The notes: generated by a model from the sequence alone, not told the origin. A DNA stretch of 64,000 nt from Panonychus citri (GCF_014898815.1 NW_026515477.1:310001-374000); one strand, 5' to 3'. Counted from the stretch's first letter, positions 1-12,351 are shown. Translations and numbers: made by a program.

Positions 1-125
1 GGACATTATTCCGGTTCTCAAGTGATTATGTTGATGAGCATCAGTTGTACATTTTCAATCTATCGGGGCTATTTTATCTTCTATTATTATTAATATTTTT
101 CTTTCTCTCTTATTTTCTATTCTAG

Positions 126-197
126 ATTGATGATCTCCAAAATCAACTGGCATCTAAAGGAGGCTACGAATATGCAATGCCTGTTAGTGTAAAATAG
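126..197 (+). CDS. Terminal exon of a gene cut by the window edge
   Basis: After a pyrimidine-rich stretch ending in CTATTCTAG, an open frame runs from 126 to a TAG at 195-197. It encodes about 23 residues beginning IDDLQNQLASKGG and ending AMPVSVK. The first bases of the window (1-21, residues GHYSGSQ) could be the previous exon: they join in phase 0 across an intron of about 104 bp, although the donor (GTGATT) is weak. The product is not recognised. Codon use is typical of coding DNA and unlike the AT-rich flanks. Most of the gene lies before base 1. Confidence 0.5.
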   Translation: MDDLQNQLASKGGYEYAMPVSVK

Positions 198-2572
198 CAA
201 TTATCATCCATCTATCAATATTTAACTACGTTTTTAACCGATTCAAAATCATCTAAAATAATTTCTCCCTGCTACATGAAAAGAAAATTAACTCATTCTC
301 TTAGGAATAAAAAGCCAACACAATTAAACCAAATTCTCTTCGATTCTTGGTCAACACCTAATCCACCGTTCATTTGGGCCCTCAGAATCTTTATCCTAAT
401 AATAGAATCAATTCAATCACCAACACCAACAATCAGATTTATAAGAAGACAACAAACAAACGGACAACCACATATACCATAAATTTCATCTCATTGAAGG
501 ATTTCCAGTGATGCCAAAAAAACCTTGGAGTAACTTTAAAACTTTGGTCTCTCTCTCTCGTTTGTCGAGCTGCAAAATCGGATCATTTATTGGGCCTAAA
601 AAGTTTTTCGCCATTCTCACAACCTTTTCTAAAGCGTTAAAGTAACAATCCTCACCATTTATGACCTTTTTTATCGTTGGTTTTATCGTAATGATGATGT
701 CAATTCTTACATTGAAAGAAACCAATTAATATGCATACGTATGAATAAGCATAATATCTCATGAAAATGTGCCTCTTTTGGTCCAAATCTCTTCCAATTT
801 TCAGTTGGTTTTCATTTTCTTCTTTTTTTCTATTGATTACCTGAATATATCCTACCTGTGGCTGCTGCTGCTCATCATCTCAATCACATTATCATCTCCG
901 TTGAACTTACTTGATAAAGAAACAAAGAAACATCATCTTCCTATTCACCACAATACAAAAAAGTTGATGAGTCCATTGAGCTCTAGTCTTCAACACGGGT
1001 GCTTAGTGGATCTAAAGTGACTCAAAGATGTAGATACAATTAACAAAGAGATATAACAACAAGAAAGAAAGATGAAACTGTGAAAACATCAAAACTCAAG
1101 CCATATGATAAAATTAATTGTGTGTTAAAAAAGGAAACCCAAAAATCAACTTGATCATCTATTATGAAATTAGTCAACATATTGTTTTCCCATTATCATC
1201 ATCATCATAATCATCACCCATCAACAACAATTTAACCTTGTTCACTACTTACAACAATCAAAGGAGTTTCCATGTTACAATAATATTATAAAAAGGGAAT
1301 CTACTACAATATATTATATATATATAAATGTTATCAATTGCAGTTTAAATTATCAACATTAATTTACTTGAAAAAGGATACCTGATATTGAAGCAACGAA
1401 ACCGAAATTAAATCCAATTACTACACACAAGAGACAATTAGTTACCTAAACGTGATAAAAGATTTGTTGATATTGGAACTAATATTTTACCTTTGGATTC
1501 TTCTCAATTTCTCTTTCATTCACTTTCTCCTATCATCATTATCATCTTCATCCTCTCATCAAAAGCCATCATCTTATATTATTATTATAAATAGTTATAT
1601 TACAACACACTAATTAATTAAATTTGATTCTCTCGATGACATTCATGGAAAAACGAAAACCCTAACTTACTTGTACTAAAAACAAACTGTTATTATTATA
1701 TTGTGGATTTGATTGATTAACTAAATTGCTCCACTGATTTAGAGACAGAAAATTGTATTTACCAACTTTAATTTCAAAGGAATCAACAATTTACCCTCAA
1801 ACAACAACTGAAACAAAGCAATCAAGTTACAATTAACTTTTAAATTTAGATTGTGTTTGATTATTTGAAATCAATCACATTTGCTTAGAGTATCAACAAA
1901 ACAACAAAAACTTAATTACAATCATGTCGATGAACCGAAGAGGAGTTAATCTTAATGTTAATTGTAACAAAGAAAAACAATTAACTATTAAATGTTAATT
2001 GTGATGCAACAGAAATTATTTGTAACAACAATTTACTTGAGTAATTTCAAGTTTGATTATCAACTTTTGATTGTAATTAGATGTTGATTTTTTTTGACCA
2101 ATCATTTCCGTTCCATTGATTGTAACAATCAACACTGAATCATAATAACAATCATGATTGTAATTATGATTTTCAGTTGTAATAGTGAAACAAAAAACAA
2201 ATGATTAGTTTTTTGTTTGTTTGTTACAAATTGATTGTAATTGTTACGATACAATTACACCTTGATCCATACAAATCAATCAATTTTAATCTAGTTTATG
2301 TTGATGTTATTTGTTCAATTAATCGATTCTTGATTAACCTTGGTCATTGTTTTAGCTGAATTAAATTTGACCGAGAAAGTTAATCAGTTGATTTGATAAT
2401 CAATTAACTAATTGAAAGTTTTATTCAAGTCAATACAATAATAATATCAACCATTATTTTACCGTTTAAATATTAATAGTAACCCGATTGTTGAAAAAAA
2501 GGAGACATAAATCGCTCGAACAATTAACTCAGTAATAATTTATTTTCGATCACAATTAACCAAATCACCCGA
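198..2572. other. Intergenic DNA without a supported gene
   Basis: AT-rich sequence with short ATC/TCA runs and very many copies of CAATTAAC/GTTAATTG-like octamers, especially at 1,800-2,500. A minus-strand open frame at 486-725 has no ATG start and no recognised motif. I see no RNA gene or transposon ends. Confidence 0.5.
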
Positions 2573-2946
2573 TTAACCAGATAGCCAGCCGAGTGGACCG
2601 GATGGATGAGCGGCCAGTATCATGGGCATCATCACAATCGCACCCGCCATTGTTACAAACATTTGATTAATTGTTCTGACAACTGCTCCGGGAATAGCGA
2701 TGATTATGTCGCTTAATCCAATCAGACTTGGCTTAATTGTTCCCTGTTCATTAAAATTACCTTTAAGATCACTTACTTGGGATGAAGCTGAAAATAGATT
2801 GTGAAGATTTTGAAGAAACAAAATCAATTGACTTGACATAAGATTTGATTAACTTTTAAAATTTACTTACATTGGTCGATTGATTTAGCTGAGCTAATTG
2901 TTACCATTAGAGTCAAGGCAATCAAAACAATCAAATTATAATTCAT
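2573..2946 (-). CDS. Small secreted protein, two exons
   Basis: Exon 1 (2946-2871) begins with ATG and encodes a typical signal peptide: MNYN, then a hydrophobic run ending TISSA, then KSIDQ. It ends at a strong donor, T|GTAAGT. Exon 2 (2787-2573) follows a TTTTCAG acceptor, joins in phase 1 and ends at TAA. The product is 96 residues, about 75 after cleavage. The mature part has a polar start (SSSQVSDLKGNFNEQG) followed by a hydrophobic, glycine- and proline-containing tail (for example GLSDIIIAIPGAVVR and MPMILAAHPSGPLGWLSG). It contains no cysteine, so it is not a disulfide-rich toxin or defensin. The family is not recognised. A salivary or other secreted peptide, or a peptide precursor, are inferences only. 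Confidence 0.6.
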
Positions 2947-3866
2947 TTTTCTTTTATCAATTAATCAGTTGAAACGCTAGTTTATTATAGTTAACTGTTG
3001 GTGAAAAGTAAAGGGTTAAATTGTAAACGTGGTTTTTAAATTCATTTCCTGATTTTAATGATAATTTTGTTGTTTTCTTGATTCTTGATTTTCAAGTTCA
3101 GTTGAATAATTGATACTCTTATAATTCATGAAGTTAATTAGAATTCAGAATTTGATTAACTTTCTCTTTCTGACCCAGTTAATTGTTGATAAATAAATGA
3201 TGAGCTTTTAATCAGCAGTTTAATGGATACAATTTCTTAATCACCAAAGGCGATCAGAGCTCTTCAGGCTTGAGGAAATCTTCTCGAATCTAATTAATCT
3301 TGTGCGTTAATTGTTGCTCTCGATATTCGAATCGATTATGTTTATTTATTGACTTTCGAATGACAATTAACTAATTTTCTCCACCCGAAGGTGAAAAATT
3401 AGTTGATTTTAGTGAATAACTTTACTTGTCAGCATTTTTTTTTCGTTCTCTCTCTCGAATTGTAATTGATTGTCCATTGTCTTTTCTTTTAATTAATGAA
3501 TATTTATTAGTTACAATTTGGATTCCATGGTCAATACCCGAAAGTAGAAAATATCAATCAGGATTTTCCAATTCGTTAGTAGAATAAAAATAATACAAAG
3601 CAAAAGAAAATGCTGACATAGTAATTGGAAATTTAGAATATGAATATTTTTTGGAATGTTTTTTTTTCTTCTCTTCAGTTATTGTAAATTTTCATTTGTT
3701 CGAGGGAAAATTTTTCGATAATTATCACAATCAGCGAATAAATTGTAGTAATAATATTTGATTCGATTAAAGAAGAAAAGTTAAGTATCGTCAAAGTTGT
3801 TTGTCCGTTTGTTGTACGATCGTCGATATAAATTGGATTGAGCACAAATCATGATAACCATTCAAT
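2947..3866. other. Upstream region of the small secreted gene
   Basis: AT-rich intergenic DNA between two minus-strand genes. The promoter of the secreted-protein gene should lie here. I see no clear TATA box, RNA gene or transposon. Confidence 0.4.
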
Positions 3867-4100
3867 TTAACTTGGTGTTTCCGTTGAGGTCAATGTAATT
3901 TCAGCATTAGATCCATGTGATGTGGATGAGGTCAAACTGTTCTCAATACTATTGGTCGATTCGGATTCGGTAACAACGCTTTCCACTTTATTCAACATGA
4001 GAGAGACAAAATCAATTATCGATTCCTGATGGACATCAAACTCTCTTCTCAAGGGCAATTCACTGTCAAATTGGCTCAACTTTCGTTTACCGGAAGACAT
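3867..4100 (-). CDS. Hypothetical 77-residue acidic, Ser/Thr-rich protein
   Basis: Single-exon frame starting at an ATG in a good context (CACCATGTC) and ending at 3867. The N-terminal half (MSSGKRKLSQFDSELPLRRE, then FDVHQESIIDFVSLMLNKVE) looks like a folded, partly helical segment. The C-terminal half is a Ser/Thr/Glu-rich tail. There is no signal peptide or membrane segment. Base composition is more even than in the flanks, which supports coding. I do not recognise the family. It could also be the first exon of a longer gene, but no good donor is needed to explain it. It is divergent from the GST gene, with about 830 bp between start codons. Confidence 0.45.
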   Translation of the reverse strand: MSSGKRKLSQFDSELPLRREFDVHQESIIDFVSLMLNKVESVVTESESTNSIENSLTSSTSHGSNAEITLTSTETPS

Positions 4101-4932
4101 GGTGATCAATACAATTGTTTTAAGATACAAAATTCACTCGATAAAATATAGAAAACCAAATCACAGGAAAAGACAATCAAACGAAGTAAAGATTTTGTTG
4201 AGGAAAAAAGCAAATATAAAAAAGATTATGTTGACAACCTGTAAACAAAGAGACAAAGGAAAAATGGATGAGAATCAATGAAACATATAAACTGATACGT
4301 GAAGAAAAAGTATTCCCAGGTAACAATTGTTGTCTACCTTTAAAGAAGAAAATGATTAAAGTGTATTAACTCTCCCCATTATCTCCCATGTTAATAAAAA
4401 AAAAGAATAACAATTTGATGATAGTCACAATTAACGAAGCAAAAGAAAAATCATTTTCCACCAAACCAGAAAATCAAGTAAACAGAAATTCTTTTCTTTA
4501 CTCACCGTTAGATGGAGCTCAAAGTTGGAAATCGAAACGAAATCAATTAAAATCTAACAATTAGTAGAAGATGAGAAAAAAATCCAAACAATCAACCTTG
4601 AAGAATGACAATTAACCTTCCACTGATTTAAAATACTCCAATTTCCAATTACTGTTCTACCAATAGATTTGAACGGAAGGAGTAAAAAAATTTATTCTTT
4701 TTTTTGTTTGCATTGGAAAATCAATCAATCCAAATTTCTTTTCTTTTTGAAAAACGCGCCAATTAAAAGTGAAATTCTACTTACCCATAAATGGGGCGGT
4801 CGCTCTCTTGTCTTACTTTAATTGTAACTTTTTCATTGTGACTCAAGTCTCTCTCTCTCTCTCTCTTTCTTTGTTTCGTTTTTCTGTTTATCGTTGCTAA
4901 TTAATTGCAATTACTAATTAACTTTTCTTACC
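4101..4932. promoter_or_regulatory. Bidirectional upstream region, GST side with (CT)n tract
   Basis: Region shared by the divergent 77-residue ORF and the GST gene. It holds a (CT)n run at 4849-4866 about 65 bp before the GST ATG, followed by TTTCTTTG and an A/T-rich leader. CT tracts just before the start are typical of arthropod 5' leaders. No TATA box is evident. Confidence 0.35.
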
Positions 4933-6746
4933 ATGGCTCCTGTTATTGGTTATTGGAATATCAGAGGTGTAAGTAACTTTTAATTGTAATTAGTTGGTTT
5001 TTCTTTTCTTTCCCTTGATGTGAAATGTGAACCTACTATTATTCTGTTTGTTACATAACCTTTTCCCTTATTCAATACCTTGATTTTTTTTTCTTTTCTA
5101 ATCTCTTCAAATAATTGTCTTGATTATTTTATTTATTTATTTTCTCTTCAATTAGGTTTGTAATTGCTTGTTCCTAAACAATTAATTGATTGTCGATCCT
5201 TATTTATATATTGTATTTCAGTATCGTTACTTTGTTTCTCTTTCAAGTTTTCTTTCCTTAATCCATGTGACAAAGAGATATTTTATTACATTTTCTTTTT
5301 TTTCTATCTTCTTTTTTTCTCCATTTTTTTTTAAATATCAATTTCTTTCTAGTTACGTAGTTATTTCTATTTATTCAACTATTAGGGATTCAGTAATAGT
5401 GTTACTCTTGTTTTCTTTTAGAATTTAAAGTTATTCAGATTCTCCGATTTCAATAGTCTGAGGGCTTTACTCTTTTAGCGGCTTTCTTTTTCTTTCTTTT
5501 TCTTTCTTTTTCATTCTTTTTCACTCTCTTTTTCTTGTTGCCATGGGCTTGAAAAGAAAGTGTTAAAAGATAAGATTAAATTGCAACTATTTTCACACCG
5601 TTGCCTTGTTCACAAGTTACATTCTCTCAAATTGTAATCACTTGGTTAATAGATTAAATTGTTAAAAGCTAATCTAAATTCATAAGGTGTTACAATTTCA
5701 TGCTGTTTAAATTGCTATGATTTGATAGCTGCAATTTTTTTTTATCTAATTTTATCTAAAGTTAATTCTCTCGTGACAATGTTTCCGTTGGACTCAATTA
5801 ACTTTATGTTGCATTCTAATTTACTCTTATCAATCTGAATTAGCTAATCAATTTCTTCTGATATAAACCGATTATCTTACTGTCTTTACTTAATCACGGT
5901 TTGTTTCACTGTGACAATTTTCTTTATTCTTTGTTGCAAGTGTGTAATTAGTTTAATTCTCCATAACTACCCGAATGACCTATGATACATGTATATTAAT
6001 TTACTCTAATTAGATGATTTCTAATTCGTTAACTTGATCATTTACTTTTTTTCTTTTTTTCTTTTTTCCTTACATTTTCTCTTTACGTCTGGTTTTCTTT
6101 CTTTTAGTTGGCCCAACCCATTCGTCTTCTTCTTTCTTACAAAGAGGCTGTTTTCGAAGACAAACGTTATAATTATGGACCCGCTCCTGATTTCAGCAGA
6201 GAAGAATGGAATAAAGAAAAGTTCACCCTTGGCTTAGCTTTCCCTAATCTTCCCTATTTCATCGATGGTGATACAAAGTTAACTCAAAGTAAAGCGATCA
6301 TTAGACATCTTGCTCGCAAGTATGAACTGGATGGTCAAAATGAGGCTGAAAAACAACGAATTGACCAGATCACTTATGAGTTGACTGATATGTTCAGTTC
6401 ATTTACCTCAATGTGTTACAATCCTGATTTTGATAAACTCAAACCTGATTATATCAAAGGTCTTCCAGAAAAATTGAAATCGTTGGCTCAATTTTTAGGC
6501 GAGAATAAGTTCGTTGCAGGAGAGCACATCTCATTTGCTGACTTTATTCTATTCGAATTTCTTGACCAGCACCTTTTCTTACTTCCAAATTGTCTCAATG
6601 AGTTTCCAAACTTGAAAGATTTTCATACCTCATTCAAAGCCTTACCAAACATTGATAAATACATGAAAAGTGACCAATATATTAAGTGGCCTCTCAATGG
6701 TGATCGAGCAAAATTCGGAAGTCGACACAATCCTCCGGAGGAGTAA
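4933..6746 (+). CDS. Glutathione S-transferase, mu class
   Basis: Two exons: 4933-4968 and 6108-6746. The intron (GTAAGT...TTTTAG, 1,139 bp) is phase 0 after residue 12. Product 224 residues, the usual length of mu GSTs. The start MAPVIGYWNIRG carries the catalytic tyrosine of the mu class (Tyr7), which stabilises the glutathione thiolate. The thioredoxin-like N-domain continues with LAQPIRLLLSY, FPNLPYFIDGD (with the cis-Pro loop) and the glutathione-binding QSKAIIRHLARKY. The C-terminal helical domain (from about residue 90) includes the conserved FLGENKFVAGEHISFADF segment. Known role: cytosolic conjugation of glutathione to electrophiles; in mites, mu GSTs are linked with xenobiotic and acaricide metabolism. 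All key residues appear intact. No neighbouring GST copy is seen in this window. Confidence 0.93.
4969..6107 (+). other. GST intron 1
   Basis: Intron of 1,139 bp with a consensus GTAAGT donor and a pyrimidine-rich acceptor (TTTCTTTTAG). It contains an imperfect TTTTCTTTC tandem tract at about 5485-5536 and several T-rich runs. I see no nested gene. Confidence 0.8.
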
Positions 6747-7557
6747 AGAAGATTCTTGACGGAAACACTTAACATTCCAATGGAAAAAGAAATAACCAAA
6801 ATATCTCAAAGTATAAGTGACGTCAATTGAAAACGAATCAACAAAAGAAAGAAAAACATCTTGTTAAAATGTCCATGTTCTCATGAAAGAAAGAAGAAAA
6901 TTCTTTCGTTACAGAATTTCACATAAAGTTTTCTCAATAATTATTGACTCTCTTTCTCTCTGCGGTCAACAACCAGTAAGCAAAATCATCAATTTCATTA
7001 TCCACAACTAAAGTTGATGAAAGTTATAGTAATCAACACGTTCAGCAATCACGCATAGTCAGACAAGATATTCAAGTTAATTTACACCGATGGAGAGGAA
7101 AAGAAAGAAATTATTATGTATTGTCATCTTAATTACAAGTTAACATTTGCCATTAATTGTATTCTTTTGTACTTTCATTATCCATAACCAGTGATAATGA
7201 AAAGAGAAAACAAAAAGTACAAGGTTTTCAGAGAACGTGACGGTTCAATAACGACCAGTAATCACGCGATTATCACAATATTTAATAATCTAATGAATAT
7301 AGTTGACAATTTACTCTAAACAATTAATATCATAATTCTGATGACAATTAACTTTCCACTAGTTTGGGTCAAGAGATTGACCATAATTACTTATCGATCT
7401 AAATAGCAATTCAGTCAATTAACATTCTCAACTAATAACATTTTCTATCTAAACTAATTATTAATACAAGTTGAATTCTCTGATATTTCCAATTGGGAAT
7501 ACCAAAGTTTCAAAGTTCACTCTCATTGAGTAAAATAAACACCAGAACAGAATAATG
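6747..7557. other. Convergent intergenic region between GST and channel gene
   Basis: Holds the 3' UTRs of the GST (+) and the DEG/ENaC-like gene (-). It is AT-rich and I see no further gene. Confidence 0.5.
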
Positions 7558-8900
7558 CTAATAGTATCTCTTGGAACTATTCCAGCGACTTAGAACTTTT
7601 CGCAAATGTTCCCTTTGATCGCAATCGATTTTACTTGCTCGAAATTTCGGCCTCAAGTTCGAAGTAATAAAAAGTTTCTTTTGTAAAAATTTCCGATAGT
7701 TTTCAAGTGCAATCGTGATTCCATCTAGAATTGAGAATCCAAACCAAAGACCCAAAATACTTCCAGCGTAAATAAGATATTCGGCCAAAGTAAATGCTGG
7801 ATAAGCGATAGTGGTTTGAACAAATTCTGTTGGAGATTTCATGTAGATAATATAGAAATTGACATCAAAATTCTGAAGAATATTCTTTAAGGTCGACGAG
7901 AACGAAATAAGTCTTCGATTAACTAGAGAATAAGTAACACGTTCACATTCAGGTGCTTGAATCTTTTCTCACATTTGGTGTACGTTTCCAGGTCACCGTC
8001 AGTAGAATCATAGAAACTACTGTTCGTATTCATCGAATACTTTTCCCATTCGTATAATGCGGTTTTACTCATGTGACTCCGATTCTTGGACTCATCCGAT
8101 TCTATTATACAATCATGAAGTATTCTTAGTCTATCATAATGATGACAGTTCGTTTCATATGGATATTCAAGTGATCTGAAGATTGACTTTTTATACTTCA
8201 CTACGTGTGCTGAGATTTTCTCAGTAAATATCAGATAATTATCAAAATTATCGTCAGGTTGAATTTTAGGATCACTGAATCGTAATCCAAAAGGAATAAG
8301 AGTGAGAAATCTGATCATCGCTCGATATTGGCTCATTTCGTACTTTTTCTCGCTGAAAATTTGGTTGTTATTTTTACAAACAATTCGAAAAATAACCGCA
8401 ATGCCGCTGAAATAGATCTTTTTTCTGCATTTGTCAGTGACTTTTGTGTTTTTACGATTTTCAAGCTCCCAAAAAACGTCATATTCTAGGTCATTGAACA
8501 AATTGAGTTCTTTCATGACTCCGATTGTAATGGATTCACTAATAGATTCCCAAAGTTGGCTCATTTGTGGAATTAGTTTCATACATTTATTGATAACTGA
8601 ATCATCTTTTTCGAAAAGATTATTCATTTTATTGAAATAATCATGACGCGTTGACGAATTTAAAATCTTTTCTGAATATCTGAAGCAAAGTTCAGTTAAA
8701 TTCAGAGCCGAAGAAGCAGGAAAATAGAGATCGATTGCTGGTAACTCAACGGTTGTCAATTCTTCGAATGTCACATCATTCCGAACTTTGAATGCGAAAA
8801 ATTCTTTCGTTATTATGAACAATTGAATCGAACAACCAATCAAACAGAACAATTTAACGAATAATATTAATCTTCTCATCTTGGCAAAAAAAACACACAT
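7558..8900 (-). CDS. DEG/ENaC-like (degenerin / amiloride-sensitive) sodium channel
   Basis: Modelled as exon 1 (8900-7973) and exon 2 (7922-7558), with a 50-bp intron (GTGAGA...CTCTAG) that joins in phase 1; about 430 residues. A second ATG at 8879 (MRRLILFVK) would give 423. The N-terminus is short and runs straight into transmembrane helix 1 (LILFVKLFCLIGCSIQLF). A long cysteine-containing extracellular part begins with a DEG/ENaC-like FEELTTVELPAIDLYFPAS. Near the C-terminus, AEYLIYAGSILGLWFGFSIL matches the pre-TM2/TM2 pattern of the family (G-x-W/F-x-GFS-x-L). Role by family: trimeric sodium channel of the plasma membrane, used in arthropods for chemo- or mechanosensation. Spider mites have many such genes. 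If the 50-bp intron is not real, the gene is frame-broken near 7925 and may be a pseudogene. Divergence is high, so the family call is moderate. Confidence 0.6.
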
Positions 8901-9880
8901 AAAAAACTAACTTTTCCTCTTTAATTAGGAGTAACACCAATATCATTGATAAATATTCAAAATTATCAATAATAATATCAAAATTCTCATTTATCGATTA
9001 CTATGAGATTGAAAAACAAAATCTTAAATAAAATATCAATTAAATTGATAGTTTTGAAATCGATTTGGTAATAATATTGTTTTGAATCTTTGAGTTGAAA
9101 AGGAAATAAGCAAATGACTCGTTTAATTATTTAAATTAATCGATCGTAAAATCTCACAACTTTTAAATCAATTGTTTCTCATTTATTCATGAAATCGCCG
9201 CGATTCTCACTAAAAAAAACGCAAATTTCATTGATTAACTTTTTCTCTCTCCTTTCTATTCAATATTATGGCCTTATTCTTGAATCGGAACTTCTCATGA
9301 ACGGAACTTTTCAGATTGCGTTCCAATATTTTTCTGTTTTTTACGATTTTCGGCAGAACTTTTTGTTATTAACCTTACTAATACCCTTGTAGCTTGAGCA
9401 CAGTCTTTACAAGTACTTAGAAGGTACAAGTTTAATCAACCAATCTCATAATTAATTGACAAGTTAATTTAATTAATTTTCCACTTACTGGTCAATATAA
9501 TTGCAGAAAAATTTAGTTCAGTTTTATCTTCTTCTTACTGTTGTAACTATCAAATTTGATTGTGGAAGAGAAAAGATTTTCATTAATTAAAGTTAACATG
9601 TAATAACAAGACAGAACAGTTTATTATTTAAATCAGGGTCAAAATAATCAGTTTGACTTAATTGTTGTTCACAATTTAATTACGAGTTTAAAGGTTAAAT
9701 GATTGATACAGACTTGAAGAAGAAATGAAATTACAATTGAATGATTTGATTGACATGATATTTAGTTACGAAGGTTAATTGTTGATAACAGAGTGAATGA
9801 TGATTAGGATGACACTTAGATGATTAAATTTTCAATTTAAACAGAGAGAGAGAGAGGGAAAGTAAAATTGTCTTTGACTG
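8901..9880. other. Intergenic DNA
   Basis: AT-rich sequence between two minus-strand genes, with a (GA)n run at 9843-9856. A plus-strand ORF at 9189-9392 is hydrophobic low-complexity sequence with no supporting motif. No gene is supported. Confidence 0.45.
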
Positions 9881-10589
9881 TTAACTTGCCTCGAGGTATT
9901 GTTGATCAATTGATTTTGATGATGTTTGATTTAGACAATCAGCTGATTTCTCCGTAGGCATTGAATTATTCATTGACTTTGGTGAATTTGGCAGTTTAAC
10001 TGTTTGTTTAGAATCAACAATCAACGGTTGATTAATGGAGCTTCTTATTAAATTTAAATTGTTATCAACATTATCGCTTCTAACTCCATCACAATTAGTT
10101 TCCACTCGTTGTTGTTGTTGTTGTTGTTGCTCTTGGTGGTGAAGATAATGATGAAGATGAAGATGATGATTTACCATTGAGGATAACTTTGATTACACAA
10201 AACAAACCACCTAAACCAATAAACACTAGACCAATAATCTGAGAAGGTAATTTAATTGTTACAATACCAATTAGAAGAAAAATTAATCCGATTGCCAGGC
10301 AACCGAAACCCGAGTAGATTAAAAAAGTTAAACCATTTTTATCTTCACTTGAGATGTTTACACAATCAGATGAATTATGATTACGATCAATTGATTTATT
10401 TCCTTGTTGATTTGATGAATTATGATGATGATGATGAAGATGATGAGGATGATAATAAGATGTTGGCAAATGATGCAACTGATGACCGGCGATATAACTA
10501 CCTCTTGCGAAAGGATCGCCGATCAGTTTTCCTTGGCGATTCTTTTCCCGCTCTCGGCGAACAGCAACCGCTGGCATAGCCGAAATCAT
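9881..10589 (-). CDS. Two-helix membrane protein with His- and Gln-rich tracts
   Basis: Exon 1 runs from ATG 10589 (MISAMPAVAVRREREKNRQG) to 10175. It has a basic cytosolic start, a His-rich stretch (HPHHLHHHHH) and two adjacent hydrophobic helices: LTFLIYSGFGCLAIGLIFLL and LPSQIIGLVFIGLGGLFCVI. At 10174 there is a donor-like G|GTAAAT. Acceptors after CACCAAG or AACGAG both join in phase 1 (introns of 43 or 70 bp) to a second open frame ending at 9881, with a Gln run and a polar tail ending SSKSIDQQYLEAS. The 70-bp version gives 212 residues. If unspliced, the first frame instead ends in Ser/Thr repeats at 10095 (164 residues). GC-richer codons at the N-terminus support real coding. The family is not recognised. 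A TMEM-type membrane protein is as far as the sequence goes. Confidence 0.6.
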
Positions 10590-10913
10590 CTTCGATAAAC
10601 AAACAGTTAACTCTCAACGTTATTGATTGAAATTAATTTTCTTCTTCCCTCTAAACAATTAACCAACCATTCAACTTGTAATGATTAGAAGCCAGTTTAA
10701 AATTGATGATTTAAGACCTAGTAACTAATAATAATTAAATTTGATTCTCTGGTTTTCCTTTTTCTCCTCTTTGATTTCAACGTTAAATTTTCTGGATATT
10801 TTTGGGTAACTATTATAATAATTAACTGAACATATTATGTAAACATCACAATTTAACATCAACAACACATGAATCTATCAGATGCTGATTCCATTGTTGA
10901 TTAACTAATTAAG

Positions 10914-11102
10914 ATGTTGATAGTGTTTAAAGTAAAACTGTTGTTGTTGTTGATCACTTTACTGTTTTCAGATTCAAATCAACGTGTTGCTTTTTCAATT
11001 GTTCAAATGGTAATTTACTTGTTACACCAAAACAATAGTAACTTGGTGAGTATTACAGAGGAATTACAATTAACCCGGTTTGCTGATTTCTCATTGAATT
11101 AA
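10914..11102 (+). CDS. Possible small secreted peptide
   Basis: An ATG frame of 62 codons starts with a strong signal-peptide-like segment (MLIVFKVKLLLLLITLLFSD) and ends at TAA 11102. A good donor (TTG|GTGAGT at about 11,043) and an acceptor (TTTTCCAG at about 11,130) lie in and after it. Using that splice, the frame stops at once, giving about 44 residues. No family is recognised and no cysteine is present. Signal-like ORFs arise easily in T-rich DNA, so this is weak. Confidence 0.25.
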   Translation: MLIVFKVKLLLLLITLLFSDSNQRVAFSIVQMVIYLLHQNNSNLVSITEELQLTRFADFSLN

Positions 11103-12351
11103 CTGTTTTTTTGTCACAATTTCTTTTCCAGTGATTGATGTTGGTCACAAGTAACAACAATGATGTTCAACGTTGGCGTTGATTGTGGTGGATTAACTTC
11201 ACTTTCAATGTAATCCTGAAACTGGAATAAATATATTTATATATATAAAGAAACAAAAGGAATTAAAGTGCTCGAAAAAAATAGGAAACACTGAAAAGAA
11301 GAAGACAAAAAGAAAATTAGAAGAAAATGATAAAAGGAAAAGGAAAAGAGGCGGAAAAAGAATATGATGAAAATGGAAAAACAAAGCTTAAGAAAGAAGA
11401 TGAGGATAAATCCAAGAGAAGAATATGAGTATATAAGATAAAGAAGTCAAGCTTGGTGATGATGAGAATATAAGTAAGTGAGCAAAATGGAATAAGAATG
11501 GTAAGGAGAAGAAAAAAGTTCTTTTGGGATGTTTATATTGTAAAAAGAACGAAAGAAAAAAAGAGGAAACAGAAATGATGGAAGATGAGGTTGGTGGTGG
11601 AAAAGGTTTTCTCTTCTTGAAGCAACAGCCACATTAAAATCTTCAATGAGTCTAACCGAGTTTCACAGAGTTCCAAAGTATCATCTATCGACTGAGTTCA
11701 GCTCATGCTTCATGTTTTCATCATCATCTTGTTCATCTTACATTAACTCTATTCAACTGTTTTTCCAACGATCAATTCTCATCTTCTCTTTCTCTCATCT
11801 TGTTTCTCTTTCATTCGGCAACTTCTATTCTCTCTCGAACTCTCTTCACAAGTCCTTCCCTTTCACTTTAATCATCATTATCATCGAGCATTAATTTACC
11901 TTTGATAATTCAGTTCATTTCAAGTCACTGAACAATTGGTCCAGTTAGAATATAATCAAACCTTAGAATGAAAGAGATTTCTGTCCAACTCCCATTCCCT
12001 GAAACTCCTTTTCCTTTTTAATTTCTCCTTCCTATTCTCACTCACCTTCACTCTCTTCTCACTTTGTCCACTTCAATCAACAGCAATGGTCATTCTGTTA
12101 ATTAATACAAAGAGAATGAGAGAGAAAATTTTTTCTTCTCTTTTCAATCCTCAATTTATTTCTATTATTTACCTTTCCAACTCTCTCAATCTCATCACCA
12201 CAATCTCCAAATTCACCTTAAATTCTGATAGTTTTTTACATTTCATGTCATAACCATTCGCTCAACGAACACTAAACTTATCTGTTTATGAAATTCTACA
12301 ATGAATAATAGTCGAGGATCTTATCTCTTTTCTGTTTATTCAACGATCTCC

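Noticed and set aside
486..725. Minus-strand 79-codon open frame
   Set aside because: It begins at TTG, has no signal or motif and no supporting splice sites. Composition is somewhat coding-like, but not enough to call a gene.
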